A program made the translations under genes and the position numbers. From an uncultured Verrucomicrobiota bacterium (GTDB taxonomy: Bacteria > Verrucomicrobiota > Kiritimatiellia > RFP12 > UBA1067), in NCBI GenBank assembly GCA_946628745.1, contig CAMOXA010000060.1, forward strand, positions 1 to 8,168: 8,168 bases of DNA, read 5' to 3'. The notes below the pieces were generated by a model. That model was not told the origin of the DNA and made no database searches. It saw only the letters and a program-made list of their open reading frames with translations. Positions 1-5,752 of the stretch are shown in pieces (within the stretch, counting starts at the first letter, position 1; the number at the start of each line of letters is the position of its first letter).

Positions 1-91
1 AGTATTCTCAAGGACTAACCGCAAGAGAATCTTGCATTTGCTTCTGGACTTCACAATCAAAAAATGGGTAAACTCCAGCATGCGAGCCCAC
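1..91. other. Unassigned AT-richer stretch upstream of the aromatic operon promoter
   Basis: No gene can be supported here. The stretch is clearly less GC-rich than the rest of the window and lacks the G/C-ending codon pattern of the downstream genes. Short open frames exist on both strands, including one on the minus strand that starts at 81 and stays open to the left edge, but none has a good ribosome binding site or a recognisable motif. A small perfect hairpin (GCAAGA at 21-26 with TCTTGC at 30-35, loop GAA) is followed by a weakly T-rich stretch. It could be the terminator of a gene to the left, but the T tract is poor. Confidence 0.4.
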
Positions 92-121
92 TTGACGAAT
101 GCGGGTCGAATTTGGTATCAT
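92..121 (+). promoter_or_regulatory. Sigma70-type promoter of the attenuated aromatic operon
   Basis: The -35 box TTGACG (92-97) matches the consensus TTGACA at five of six bases. The -10 box TATCAT (116-121) matches TATAAT at five of six and is preceded by TG one base upstream (113-114), giving an extended -10. The spacer is 18 bases. Transcription would start near A129, only about 13 bases before the leader peptide ATG at 142 and just upstream of its AGGTGA ribosome binding site. The promoter sits upstream of the leader peptide and terminator hairpin, as attenuation requires. The call rests on sequence match alone. Confidence 0.75.
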
Positions 122-141
122 ATCCGCCACAGGTGAAAAAG

Positions 142-219
142 ATGATTAACCGCGTCTATTACTTTTGGAAAGGCTTTAGCTACGCAATCCACAATTGCGG
201 GGCCGTTGGCCATTTCTGA
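142..219 (+). CDS. Aromatic amino acid leader peptide (25 codons) of an attenuator
   Basis: This small reading frame encodes a peptide beginning MINRVYYFWKGFSY and ending in His-Phe before TGA at 217-219. It contains three Tyr, three Phe and one Trp in 25 residues, with Tyr-Tyr-Phe-Trp consecutive at codons 6-9 (157-168). The ribosome binding site AGGTGA (131-136) lies 5 bases before the ATG, better than for several larger genes in the window. The frame is also open upstream to an ATG at 64, but the promoter at 92-121 would exclude that start and no ribosome binding site precedes it. By analogy with TrpL and PheL, the peptide itself probably has no function; its translation senses charged tRNA-Tyr, tRNA-Phe and tRNA-Trp. 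Stalling at the aromatic run leaves 199-207 free, whereas a ribosome at the stop codon covers it. The function is inferred from position and codon content. Confidence 0.85.
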   Translation: MINRVYYFWKGFSYAIHNCGAVGHF

Positions 220-261
220 AAAACAGAGGACTGACACGGCAATACCAGGCAAGACGGCCCC
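183..261 (+). promoter_or_regulatory. Antiterminator fold of the aromatic attenuator
   Basis: GGGGCCGT at 199-206, inside the leader peptide gene, is an exact copy of the terminator's 3' arm at 277-284. It can therefore pair with ACGGCCCC at 254-261 (8 Watson-Crick pairs, plus a T207/G253 wobble). That pairing excludes the terminator, because both use 254-261. Between the two arms, 213-218 and 224-229 can form a nested hairpin with an AAAAA loop. A further hairpin, 183-188 with 194-199 (loop CCACA), may be the pause or protector stem. GCCGT (202-206) can alternatively pair with ACGGC (236-240). The competing arms are visible in the sequence; the switching behaviour is inferred from the trp and phe attenuators. 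Confidence 0.75.
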
Positions 262-297
262 GCTCGAGAAAGGAGAGGGGCCGTTTCTATTTATAAT
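252..297 (+). terminator. Rho-independent terminator (attenuator) upstream of DAHP synthase
   Basis: ACGGCCCC (254-261) and GGGGCCGT (277-284) form a perfect 8-pair GC-rich stem, extendable by a G253/T285 wobble and A252/T286. Inside, CTC (263-265) and GAG (273-275) can add three more pairs. The stem runs directly into a T-rich tail at 284-297. The hairpin lies after the leader peptide stop codon and before the aroF ribosome binding site, so it would end transcription before the structural genes when aromatic amino acids are plentiful. The TATAAT at 292-297 within the tail has no matching -35 and is probably just part of it. Confidence 0.85.
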
Positions 298-315
298 CAA
301 AAAGGAAAACCCACA

Positions 316-1317
316 ATGATAATCATAGTAAAGAAAGGCGCCGACGAGTCGCAGGTGGAGAACCTGAAAGCACTCCTCAAATCGCGCAACATCGAACCCC
401 ACGTTTCGAAGGGGTCCATGCAGACCATAATCGGATGCGTCGGCGACGTCGCGCACATCGACCCGTCGCTCATCGAGGCGCTCGATGTCGTGGAGTCGGT
501 CCAGCGCATCCAGGAACCGTACAAGGCGGCCAACCGCAAGTTCCATCCGGAAGACACGGTCATCGACTGTTCGGGCGTCGAAATCGGCGGCGGGCATTTC
601 GGCGTGATAGCAGGTCCGTGCAGCGTCGAGAGCGAGGAGCAAGTCGTGACGATCGCAAAGGCCGTGAAAGCCGCCGGCGCGTCGATGCTGAGAGGCGGCG
701 CATTCAAGCCGCGCACCTCGCCGTACGCGTTCCAGGGCCTGGGCGCGGAAGGTCTGAGGATGCTTTCCGTCGCGAAGAAGGAAACGGGGCTGCCGATCGT
801 CACTGAACTGATGGACTTCAAGGACATCGAACTGTTCAACGACGTGGACGTGATCCAGATTGGCGCGAGGAACATGCAGAACTTCAATCTGCTCAAAGAA
901 GTCGGTTCGTACACGAAGAAGCCCGTGCTGCTGAAGCGCGGCATGTCCGCGACAATCCAGGAGCTGCTGATGAGCGCGGAATACGTCATGGCGTCGGGGA
1001 ATCCGAACGTGATACTCTGCGAGCGCGGCATACGCACGTTCGAGACGGCGCTAAGGAACACGCTCGACCTCGGGGTCGTGCCGCTATTGCACCGCCTGTC
1101 GCATCTGCCCGTCGTGGTCGACCCGTCGCACGCGACAGGGTACGCGTACATGGTGGATCCTGTTTCGGTCGCGGCGACCGCAGTCGGCGCGGACGGGCTT
1201 ATCATCGAGGTGCACAACGATCCGCCGCACGCGCGATGCGACGGCGTGCAAAGCCAGACCCCGGAGATGTTCGCGAAAACAATGCAGAAGATCCGCCGCC
1301 TCAGGGAGGTGCTTTGA
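316..1317 (+). CDS. aroF: 3-deoxy-7-phosphoheptulonate (DAHP) synthase, type I-beta
   Basis: This enzyme condenses phosphoenolpyruvate with erythrose 4-phosphate, the first step of the shikimate pathway. The 333-residue protein resembles Thermotoga maritima DAHP synthase throughout. It has an N-terminal ferredoxin-like regulatory domain (about residues 1-70), then a TIM barrel with GPCSVE (100-105), RGGAFKPRTSPY (126-137), QIGARN (181-186), LLKRG (205-209), CERG (235-238) and DPSH (269-272). The metal ligands appear intact as C102, H272, E298 and D309. In the Thermotoga enzyme the N-terminal domain mediates Tyr/Phe feedback inhibition, so that is likely here too. The ATG is preceded by AAAGGAAA (301-308) and fits the family N-terminus. 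It is the first structural gene after the attenuator and overlaps pheA by one base (TGATG). The subclass is secure; the aroF symbol follows common usage. Confidence 0.96.
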   Translation: MIIIVKKGADESQVENLKALLKSRNIEPHVSKGSMQTIIGCVGDVAHIDPSLIEALDVVESVQRIQEPYKAANRKFHPEDTVIDCSGVEIGGGHFGVIAGPCSVESEEQVVTIAKAVKAAGASMLRGGAFKPRTSPYAFQGLGAEGLRMLSVAKKETGLPIVTELMDFKDIELFNDVDVIQIGARNMQNFNLLKEVGSYTKKPVLLKRGMSATIQELLMSAEYVMASGNPNVILCERGIRTFETALRNTLDLGVVPLLHRLSHLPVVVDPSHATGYAYMVDPVSVAATAVGADGLIIEVHNDPPHARCDGVQSQTPEMFAKTMQKIRRLREVL

Positions 1318-2462
1318 TGCGCGAGCTCGGTTCGATACGCGGCGAGATAGACAGGATCGACGACGAGATCGCTTCGCTCGTAAGGCGTCGCATGGACATA
1401 GCCGGAGAAGTCGCCGCGGCGAAGCGCGAGCGCGGGACGCCGGTCGCGGATCCGGCGCGCGAGCGCGAGATACTCTCCAGGGTCGCAGAGCGCGTCGGGC
1501 CGGATCTCGAAAACGGCGCCAAGCTTCTCTTCACGACGCTCTTCGGCATTTCGAAGGCGCGCCAAAGACTCATGCTGAGAGGCGACTCGCCGCTTGTCGC
1601 GTCCATACGCGAGGCCGCCGCCGGGGCGAAGGCGCTGCCGTCGAGAACGGTGGTGGCGTGTCCGGGCACGGACGGATCGTACGCACAGCAGGCGGTGACG
1701 CAGATGTTCTCGCTGCCGACGATCCTTTTCTTCTCTGGGTTCGAAAGCGTTTTCGAGGCCGTCGAGAAAGGGTTGTGTCCGTACGGGATTCTGCCTATCG
1801 AAAATTCCGCGGTAGGCTCGGTCGCGCAGGTATACGACCTGATGCTGAAGCATCGCTTTCATATCGTGCGCGCGTTGAAGGTCAAGGTCGACCACGTGCT
1901 GCTCGGCAAGCCCGGCACGAAGCTGGAGGACATACGGGAGATCGCGAGCCATCCGCACGCGCTCGCGCAGTGCGGAGAGTTTCTCAAAGGGCGACCCGGC
2001 GTGAAAGCCCGCCCGGCGACAAACACCGCAGTCGCGGCGAAAGAGCTGGCCTCGGGGGAGCGCAAGGACCTCGCGGTGATTGCATCGCGGGCGTGCGCCG
2101 AACTGTACGGACTGGACGTTCTCGCCGAAGGCATCGCCGACGCGTCGTACAACTACACGAGGTTCATATGCATATCGCGCAATCTCGAAGTGACGCCCGA
2201 CGCCGGCAAGTTCAGCATAATGCTGAGCCTGCCCCACAGACCCGGAGCGCTGAACGGCATAATCGCCAAATTCGCCGCGATAGACGTCAATCTGACGAAG
2301 CTCGAATCGCGTCCGATACCCGGGATGGACTTCGAGTTCCGCTTCACGTTCGACTTCGAGTCGCCGCCGACGAACCCAGACGTCTTAAGTCTTCTGTCGG
2401 AACTGTCGAGCGACCCCGAGATCGAGCATTTCACATTCCTCGGCGCGTACGCGGAAAGATAG
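1317..2462 (+). CDS. pheA: Bifunctional chorismate mutase / prephenate dehydratase (P-protein)
   Basis: The protein converts chorismate to prephenate and then to phenylpyruvate, the committed route to phenylalanine. The 381 residues carry three domains. The AroQ-type chorismate mutase (about 1-88) keeps R8, R25, K36, D45, R48, E49 and Q83, equivalent to the E. coli active-site residues. The prephenate dehydratase domain (about 110-285) has PIENS (160-164) and the essential TRF (281-283). The C-terminal ACT domain (about 298-375) has GALN (310-313) and ESRP (330-333), the phenylalanine-binding motifs, so feedback inhibition by Phe is expected. The start is the ATG overlapping the aroF stop codon, with AGGGAGGT at 1303-1310 at good spacing; the frame is open upstream, but that part is the aroF coding end. 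Length and layout match E. coli PheA (386 residues). Confidence 0.96.
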   Translation: MRELGSIRGEIDRIDDEIASLVRRRMDIAGEVAAAKRERGTPVADPAREREILSRVAERVGPDLENGAKLLFTTLFGISKARQRLMLRGDSPLVASIREAAAGAKALPSRTVVACPGTDGSYAQQAVTQMFSLPTILFFSGFESVFEAVEKGLCPYGILPIENSAVGSVAQVYDLMLKHRFHIVRALKVKVDHVLLGKPGTKLEDIREIASHPHALAQCGEFLKGRPGVKARPATNTAVAAKELASGERKDLAVIASRACAELYGLDVLAEGIADASYNYTRFICISRNLEVTPDAGKFSIMLSLPHRPGALNGIIAKFAAIDVNLTKLESRPIPGMDFEFRFTFDFESPPTNPDVLSLLSELSSDPEIEHFTFLGAYAER

Positions 2463-2466
2463 CCCG

Positions 2467-3093
2467 ATGGCGCGACCGCTCGTAAAAGTCTGCGGCGTGA
2501 AAGACCCCGCATTCGCCGCCGAAGCCGCGCGGCTGGGCGTGGATTTCATCGGCGTAATATTCGCGGAGGGCTCTCCGCGCCGCGTGGGCGTGGCGCAGGC
2601 GCGGGCGGTCGCGGCCGCCGCGGCGGAAGGCGCCGGCGCCGGGACGCGTCCGCGCATCGCCGGGGTTTTCGCCGGCGCGCCGGCGGACGAGATAGCGCGC
2701 ATCGCCGGCGAGGTGCCGCTGGACGTCGTGCAGCTGCACGGCGGATACGGGGCCGGCGACGTCGCCGCCTTGAAGGCGCGGGGGCTCGAAGTGTGGCGGC
2801 TTGCCGAAGACGGGGCGTGCGAGCCCGCCGGCGAAGACGCGGCGCTTCTGGACGGACGCGCGGGAGGGCGCTGCGGCGGAACGGGGGCCAGGGCGGACTG
2901 GGAACTCGCGAGGCGGCTCAAGGCGGCAGGCCGGCGCATCGTCCTCGCCGGCGGAATATCCGAAGCGAACGCCGCGGCGGCGGCGGAGACCGGCGCGGAC
3001 GTGCTCGATGTCAACAGCTCGCTCGAAACCGCGCCCGGCGAGAAGTCCGCGGAGCTTTTGCGCCGCTTCGTCGCGGCGGCGAATATGATATAA
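2467..3093 (+). CDS. trpF: Phosphoribosylanthranilate isomerase
   Basis: TrpF catalyses the third step of tryptophan synthesis from chorismate, an Amadori rearrangement of phosphoribosylanthranilate. This 208-residue single-domain TIM barrel has the N-terminal KVCGV with the catalytic Cys9, DVVQLHG (86-92), the general acid Asp129 in LLDG, GGTG (137-140), LAGGI (160-164) and a C-terminal phosphate-binding segment DVNSSLE (181-187) in place of the usual DVSSGVE. A weak GGAAAG (2453-2458) precedes the ATG, four bases after the pheA stop codon, so translational coupling is likely. No other trp gene is in the window, so trpF is separated from the rest of its pathway and sits in a general aromatic operon. 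That agrees with the Trp codon in the leader peptide. The gene is particularly rich in GC and alanine. Confidence 0.95.
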   Translation: MARPLVKVCGVKDPAFAAEAARLGVDFIGVIFAEGSPRRVGVAQARAVAAAAAEGAGAGTRPRIAGVFAGAPADEIARIAGEVPLDVVQLHGGYGAGDVAALKARGLEVWRLAEDGACEPAGEDAALLDGRAGGRCGGTGARADWELARRLKAAGRRIVLAGGISEANAAAAAETGADVLDVNSSLETAPGEKSAELLRRFVAAANMI

Positions 3094-3094
3094 T
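3086..3094 (+). promoter_or_regulatory. Extended -10 promoter element inside trpF, probably giving a leaderless mRNA
   Basis: TGATATAAT is a perfect extended -10 (TG, one base, TATAAT) that includes the last trpF codons and its stop. Only seven bases separate the TATAAT from the thioesterase ATG at 3102, so transcription would begin at about 3101-3102, at or next to the start codon. No convincing -35 is present (best TTCGTC at 3067-3072), which extended -10 promoters can tolerate. No Shine-Dalgarno sequence precedes the ATG, consistent with leaderless initiation. This is an AT-rich island in very GC-rich surroundings. Inference from sequence only. Confidence 0.55.
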
Positions 3095-3101
3095 ATACGC
3101 C

Positions 3102-3512
3102 ATGAAAAAAATCTCGATCGAATACCGCGTGCCATACGCCGACACCGACATGATGGGCGTCGTATACTACGCGAACTATCTCGTCATGTTCGAGCGCGCG
3201 CGGAACGAACTGATGCGCCAGTGCGGCTACACGTACAAAGAGTGCGAGGCCGAAGGCTGGGGGCTGCCGGTGACGCACGCCGAGTGCAACTACCGCGGGA
3301 GCGCGAGGTACGACGACCTTCTCGAGATCTCGGCGTGGGTGCAGGAGCAGCGCGGCGTGCGCATCGAAATCGCATGCGAGGTGAAGCGCAAGGGCGAGGA
3401 CGCGGTGCTAGTCGGCGGATTCACCCGCCACGCCTTCATAGACCTGAAAACCTTCAGGCCCTGCCCCCCGCCGAAACGCTTCATCGAAATCATGACGGAG
3501 GACGCCAAATGA
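3102..3512 (+). CDS. ybgC: Acyl-CoA thioesterase, YbgC/4-hydroxybenzoyl-CoA thioesterase family (hotdog fold)
   Basis: This 136-residue protein has the family signature in its N-terminal part, YADTDMMGVVYYANYLVMFE, where D16 is the expected catalytic aspartate of the D-x-x-G motif. Hotdog thioesterases of this family hydrolyse acyl-CoA or acyl-ACP thioesters; in Proteobacteria YbgC sits with the tol-pal genes, but no tol gene is present here. The exact substrate cannot be read from sequence. The ATG fits the family N-terminus but has no ribosome binding site, unlike its neighbours; the bases before it form an extended -10 element instead. Its stop codon overlaps the queD start by four bases (ATGA), so the two are probably translationally coupled. 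Family assignment is firm; the symbol is by similarity only. Confidence 0.9.
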   Translation: MKKISIEYRVPYADTDMMGVVYYANYLVMFERARNELMRQCGYTYKECEAEGWGLPVTHAECNYRGSARYDDLLEISAWVQEQRGVRIEIACEVKRKGEDAVLVGGFTRHAFIDLKTFRPCPPPKRFIEIMTEDAK

Positions 3513-3940
3513 CGACAGTCACGAAGACAGTGCGCTTCGACGCCGCGCACATACTGACGAACCACGCCGGGCTGTGCAAGAACCTGCACGGCCACACGTA
3601 CCGCGTCGACGTGTCGGTGGCGCGCGGCGACGAGGACGCGGGCGACATGGTGATAGATTTCAAGGACCTCAAGCGCATCGCCGGCGAGACGATATGCGAC
3701 AGGTTCGACCATGCGTTCATGTACAGCACCGGGTCGGAGGGCGAGCGCGAAATCGCCGCCGTCGTCGAGCGGCACGGAATGCGCGTCGTGGCGCTGCCGT
3801 TCAGAACAACGGCGGAAAATCTCGCGAGGTATTTCTACGACGAGCTGGCGCCGAAGATCGCGGGGCTGTCGAGCGTGCGGGTCTGGGAGACCGCGGACAG
3901 CTGCGCGGAATATGCGAGAGGCCCGGAGGCGGGGCGGTGA
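3509..3940 (+). CDS. queD: 6-carboxy-5,6,7,8-tetrahydropterin synthase (QueD, PTPS family)
   Basis: QueD converts dihydroneopterin triphosphate to 6-carboxytetrahydropterin, an early step to the 7-deazaguanine precursor of queuosine in tRNA. The 143-residue protein has the zinc ligands H14 (in FDAAH), H27 and H29 (in LHGHTY), and the catalytic Cys23 in the C-x3-H-x-H arrangement. VIDFKDLK (48-55), the FDHAF segment with H68, TAENLA (101-106) and the E127 region (VWET) complete the family pattern. The Cys at 23 favours QueD over the PTPS-III folate variant, which has Glu there. The ATG overlaps the thioesterase stop codon and has GGAGG (3497-3501) at 7-base spacing. Other queuosine genes (queC, queE, queF) are not in the window. 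Confidence 0.93.
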   Translation: MTTVTKTVRFDAAHILTNHAGLCKNLHGHTYRVDVSVARGDEDAGDMVIDFKDLKRIAGETICDRFDHAFMYSTGSEGEREIAAVVERHGMRVVALPFRTTAENLARYFYDELAPKIAGLSSVRVWETADSCAEYARGPEAGR

Positions 3941-4518
3941 GAATAACCGGCGGAGAGCACTGCGGGCGGACGGTTCTCGCGCCGAAATCCGGCGCGGTGC
4001 GTCCGACCCAGGACCGAGTGCGCGAATCGCTCTTCAACATTCTCGCACCGGAGACGGGCGGCGCGGAGTTTCTCGACCTGTTCGCCGGATCCGGCGCGGT
4101 CGGGCTGGAGGCGCTGTCGCGAGGCGCCGCGCGCGCGACGTTCGTAGAATCGAACCGCCGCCATCTGGAGACGCTGAAGAGCAATATCGCGAACATCCTC
4201 GGGGCCGGTTCGCCGCGGGCCGAAACGATCGCGGCGGACGCCTACCGCTGGCTCGAGCGCTATTCGGGGCCTGGTTTCGACATAGGCTTCGCCGACCCGC
4301 CGTACGCGCTCGGCGAAGAGCGCGGATATTCGAGAGTCCTCGCGACGCTCGCAGAGCGCGGCGTCATACGCGAAGGCGGGCTTTTCGTCGCCGAGATGAC
4401 GGCGGCGCAGCGCGCGGAGGAGACTCCGGGCTGGGAACTGCTGCGCGACAGGAGCTACGGCAAAACCCGCGTCTGCATCTGGCGCAGAGAGCAGAGCGCG
4501 GGCGGCCGCGAGAGCTGA
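3937..4518 (+). CDS. rsmD: 16S rRNA (guanine(966)-N2)-methyltransferase RsmD
   Basis: RsmD methylates G966 of 16S rRNA, using S-adenosylmethionine, in the small ribosomal subunit. The 193-residue protein begins with RITGGEHCGR and RPTQDRVRESLFNIL (22-36), both characteristic. It then has SAM motif I FLDLFAGSGAVG (45-56), the acidic VES strand end (70-72) and the catalytic DPPY (120-123). The length matches the family (about 190-200). The chosen start is GTG at 3937, overlapping the queD stop codon (GTGA) and preceded by GGAGG (3925-3929) seven bases upstream. It removes a long non-homologous extension in the same frame. It is the last gene of the tight forward cluster. coaD, a common rsmD neighbour, is absent, and no clear terminator follows. 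Confidence 0.94.
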   Translation: MRITGGEHCGRTVLAPKSGAVRPTQDRVRESLFNILAPETGGAEFLDLFAGSGAVGLEALSRGAARATFVESNRRHLETLKSNIANILGAGSPRAETIAADAYRWLERYSGPGFDIGFADPPYALGEERGYSRVLATLAERGVIREGGLFVAEMTAAQRAEETPGWELLRDRSYGKTRVCIWRREQSAGGRES

Positions 4519-4536
4519 CAATTCGCCGCCTCGCTA

Positions 4537-4565
4537 TTGCGAAGAGCGTCCGAAAAGTGTATAAT
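4537..4565 (+). promoter_or_regulatory. Sigma70-type promoter of serC
   Basis: TTGCGA (4537-4542, four of six matches to TTGACA) and a perfect TATAAT (4560-4565) are separated by 17 bases in the rsmD-serC gap. Transcription would start near G4571, giving a leader of about 71 bases before serC. The gap shows no strong terminator for the upstream cluster, so read-through from rsmD is possible. Confidence 0.65.
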
Positions 4566-4575
4566 ACCCAGTCAA

Positions 4576-4604
4576 CCGCCCTACCGATGAATTCTAACGG
4601 GCGG
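4576..4604 (+). promoter_or_regulatory. Hairpin near the 5' end of the serC leader
   Basis: CCGCCC (4576-4581) and GGGCGG (4599-4604) form a six-pair GC stem with a 17-base loop, starting about five bases after the predicted transcription start. No T tract follows, so it is not a terminator. TCTAAC occurs at 4593-4598 and again at 4617-4622. A 5' end hairpin can stabilise an mRNA, but no specific function can be read and no known riboswitch pattern is apparent. Confidence 0.35.
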
Positions 4605-4641
4605 CAACAGATAAACTCTAACAAAAAGAAAGGCAAAGAAA

Positions 4642-5733
4642 ATGGCACGTGCATACAACTTCTCGGCCGGCCCGGCCGTACTACCTCTGGAGGTGCTCCA
4701 GCAGGTCCAGCAGGACCTCGTCGACTACAAAGGCACCGGAATGTCGGTGATGGAAATGAGCCATCGCGGCAAGGACTACGACGCGATACACCAGGAGGCG
4801 GTGGCGACATTCAAAGAGCTGTGCGGGCTCGGCGACGAGTGGTCGGTCGTGTTCGTCCAGGGCGGCGCGTCGATGCAGTTCGCGATGATACCGATGAACT
4901 TCCTGACGGCGGGGGCGACCGCCGACTACGTGAACAGCGGCACGTGGGGCAACAAGGCTCTCAAGGAGGCGAAGAAGATGGCGGCGCTCAGAGGCGCGAA
5001 CGTGAACGTCGCCGCAGACTGCCAGAAAGACATACCGACCCGCCAGCCGACCGAATTCAACTGGACGAAAGGCGCGGCGTACGCCCACATCTGCACCAAC
5101 GAGACGATATCCGGCGCGGAGATGAAGACGATACCCGAAACAGAAGCGCCGCTTATCGGCGACATGAGTTCGGACATTCTCAGCTGCGAGCGCGACTACA
5201 ACAAGTTCTCGATGTTCTACGCTGGCGCCCAGAAGAACCTCGGGCCCTCGGGCATGGCGGTCGTGGCGATTCGCAACGATTTCGCCGAGAAGGGTCCCGA
5301 GACCCTGCCGACCATGCTGCAGTACCGCACGTACACAAAGGAGAATTCGCTTTACAACACCCCGCCGACCTGGGGCATCTATGTGTTCGGCGAGACGATG
5401 AAATGGGTGAAGAAAACCGGCAAGGAGAAGCTCTTCAAGCTCAACGAGGAAAAGGCGAAGAAGATATACGACACGATCGACTCGAGCGATTTCTGGACGC
5501 CTACGGCCGTCAAGGAATTCCGTTCGAACATGAATGTCACCTGGCGCATCAAAGGCGGCGACGAAGAGCTCGAGAAAAAGTTCGTCGAAGAGGCGAAGAA
5601 GCTCGGGATGAGTTCGCTGAAGGGGCACCGTTCTGTCGGCGGAATACGCGCGTCGATCTACAACGCGTTCCCGATGGCCGGTGTCGACGCGCTCGTCGGG
5701 TTCATGAAGGATTTCGAGAAGGCGAACGGCTGA
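4642..5733 (+). CDS. serC: Phosphoserine aminotransferase
   Basis: SerC transfers an amino group from glutamate to 3-phosphohydroxypyruvate in serine synthesis and often acts on the equivalent intermediate of pyridoxal phosphate synthesis. The 363-residue protein is a complete class-V aminotransferase. It begins with NFSAGPAVLP (6-15), then SHRGKDYD (40-47), the GGAS loop (74-77), NETISGAE (153-160) and AGAQKNLGPSG (194-204), where K198 is the lysine expected to bind pyridoxal phosphate. GHRSVGGIRASIYNA (328-342) closes the active site. Length and motifs agree with E. coli SerC. AAGG (4630-4633) lies eight bases before the ATG. It has its own promoter; serA and serB are not nearby. The Uup-type gene follows after 19 bases and is probably co-transcribed. 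Confidence 0.96.
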   Translation: MARAYNFSAGPAVLPLEVLQQVQQDLVDYKGTGMSVMEMSHRGKDYDAIHQEAVATFKELCGLGDEWSVVFVQGGASMQFAMIPMNFLTAGATADYVNSGTWGNKALKEAKKMAALRGANVNVAADCQKDIPTRQPTEFNWTKGAAYAHICTNETISGAEMKTIPETEAPLIGDMSSDILSCERDYNKFSMFYAGAQKNLGPSGMAVVAIRNDFAEKGPETLPTMLQYRTYTKENSLYNTPPTWGIYVFGETMKWVKKTGKEKLFKLNEEKAKKIYDTIDSSDFWTPTAVKEFRSNMNVTWRIKGGDEELEKKFVEEAKKLGMSSLKGHRSVGGIRASIYNAFPMAGVDALVGFMKDFEKANG

Positions 5734-5752
5734 CGCGGCCGGGAACTGAACC

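Noticed and set aside
3..71. Short frame reading YSQGLTARESCICFWTSQSKNG, reminiscent of the start of a LuxR-type helix-turn-helix (LTxRE)
   Set aside because: It stops at 69-71 before the rest of the helix-turn-helix, no continuation is found in the other frames, and the match is a handful of residues. Chance similarity is more likely than a gene remnant.
1..81. Minus-strand frame starting at 81 and open to the left edge (possible divergent gene)
   Set aside because: It has only 27 codons, no clear ribosome binding site and no recognisable motif; an open run of this length is common by chance.
64..219. Longer 51-codon version of the leader peptide starting at ATG 64
   Set aside because: The promoter at 92-121 would start transcription after this ATG, it has no ribosome binding site, and the ATG at 142 has a good one.
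292..297. TATAAT directly upstream of aroF as a second promoter
   Set aside because: No -35-like sequence lies at suitable distance and there is no extended -10. It overlaps the T-rich tail of the terminator hairpin, which explains it better.
297..2237. Long minus-strand open frame of 646 codons opposite aroF and pheA, with similar long frames opposite serC and uup
   Set aside because: The forward genes are complete with family motifs and active-site residues. In GC-rich coding DNA the antisense frames stay open by codon bias, and their arginine-rich translations show no domain.
4522..4543. TTCGC/GCGAA inverted repeat after rsmD as a terminator
   Set aside because: The stem is only five pairs, has no T tract and overlaps the -35 box of serC, so it does not qualify as a terminator.
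4587..4680. ATG at 4587 beginning a frame with Asn-Ser-Asn repeats as a possible serine leader peptide for serC
   Set aside because: There is no ribosome binding site, only two Ser codons in the leader part, no nearby stop codon (the frame runs on through serC out of frame), and no terminator hairpin between it and serC.
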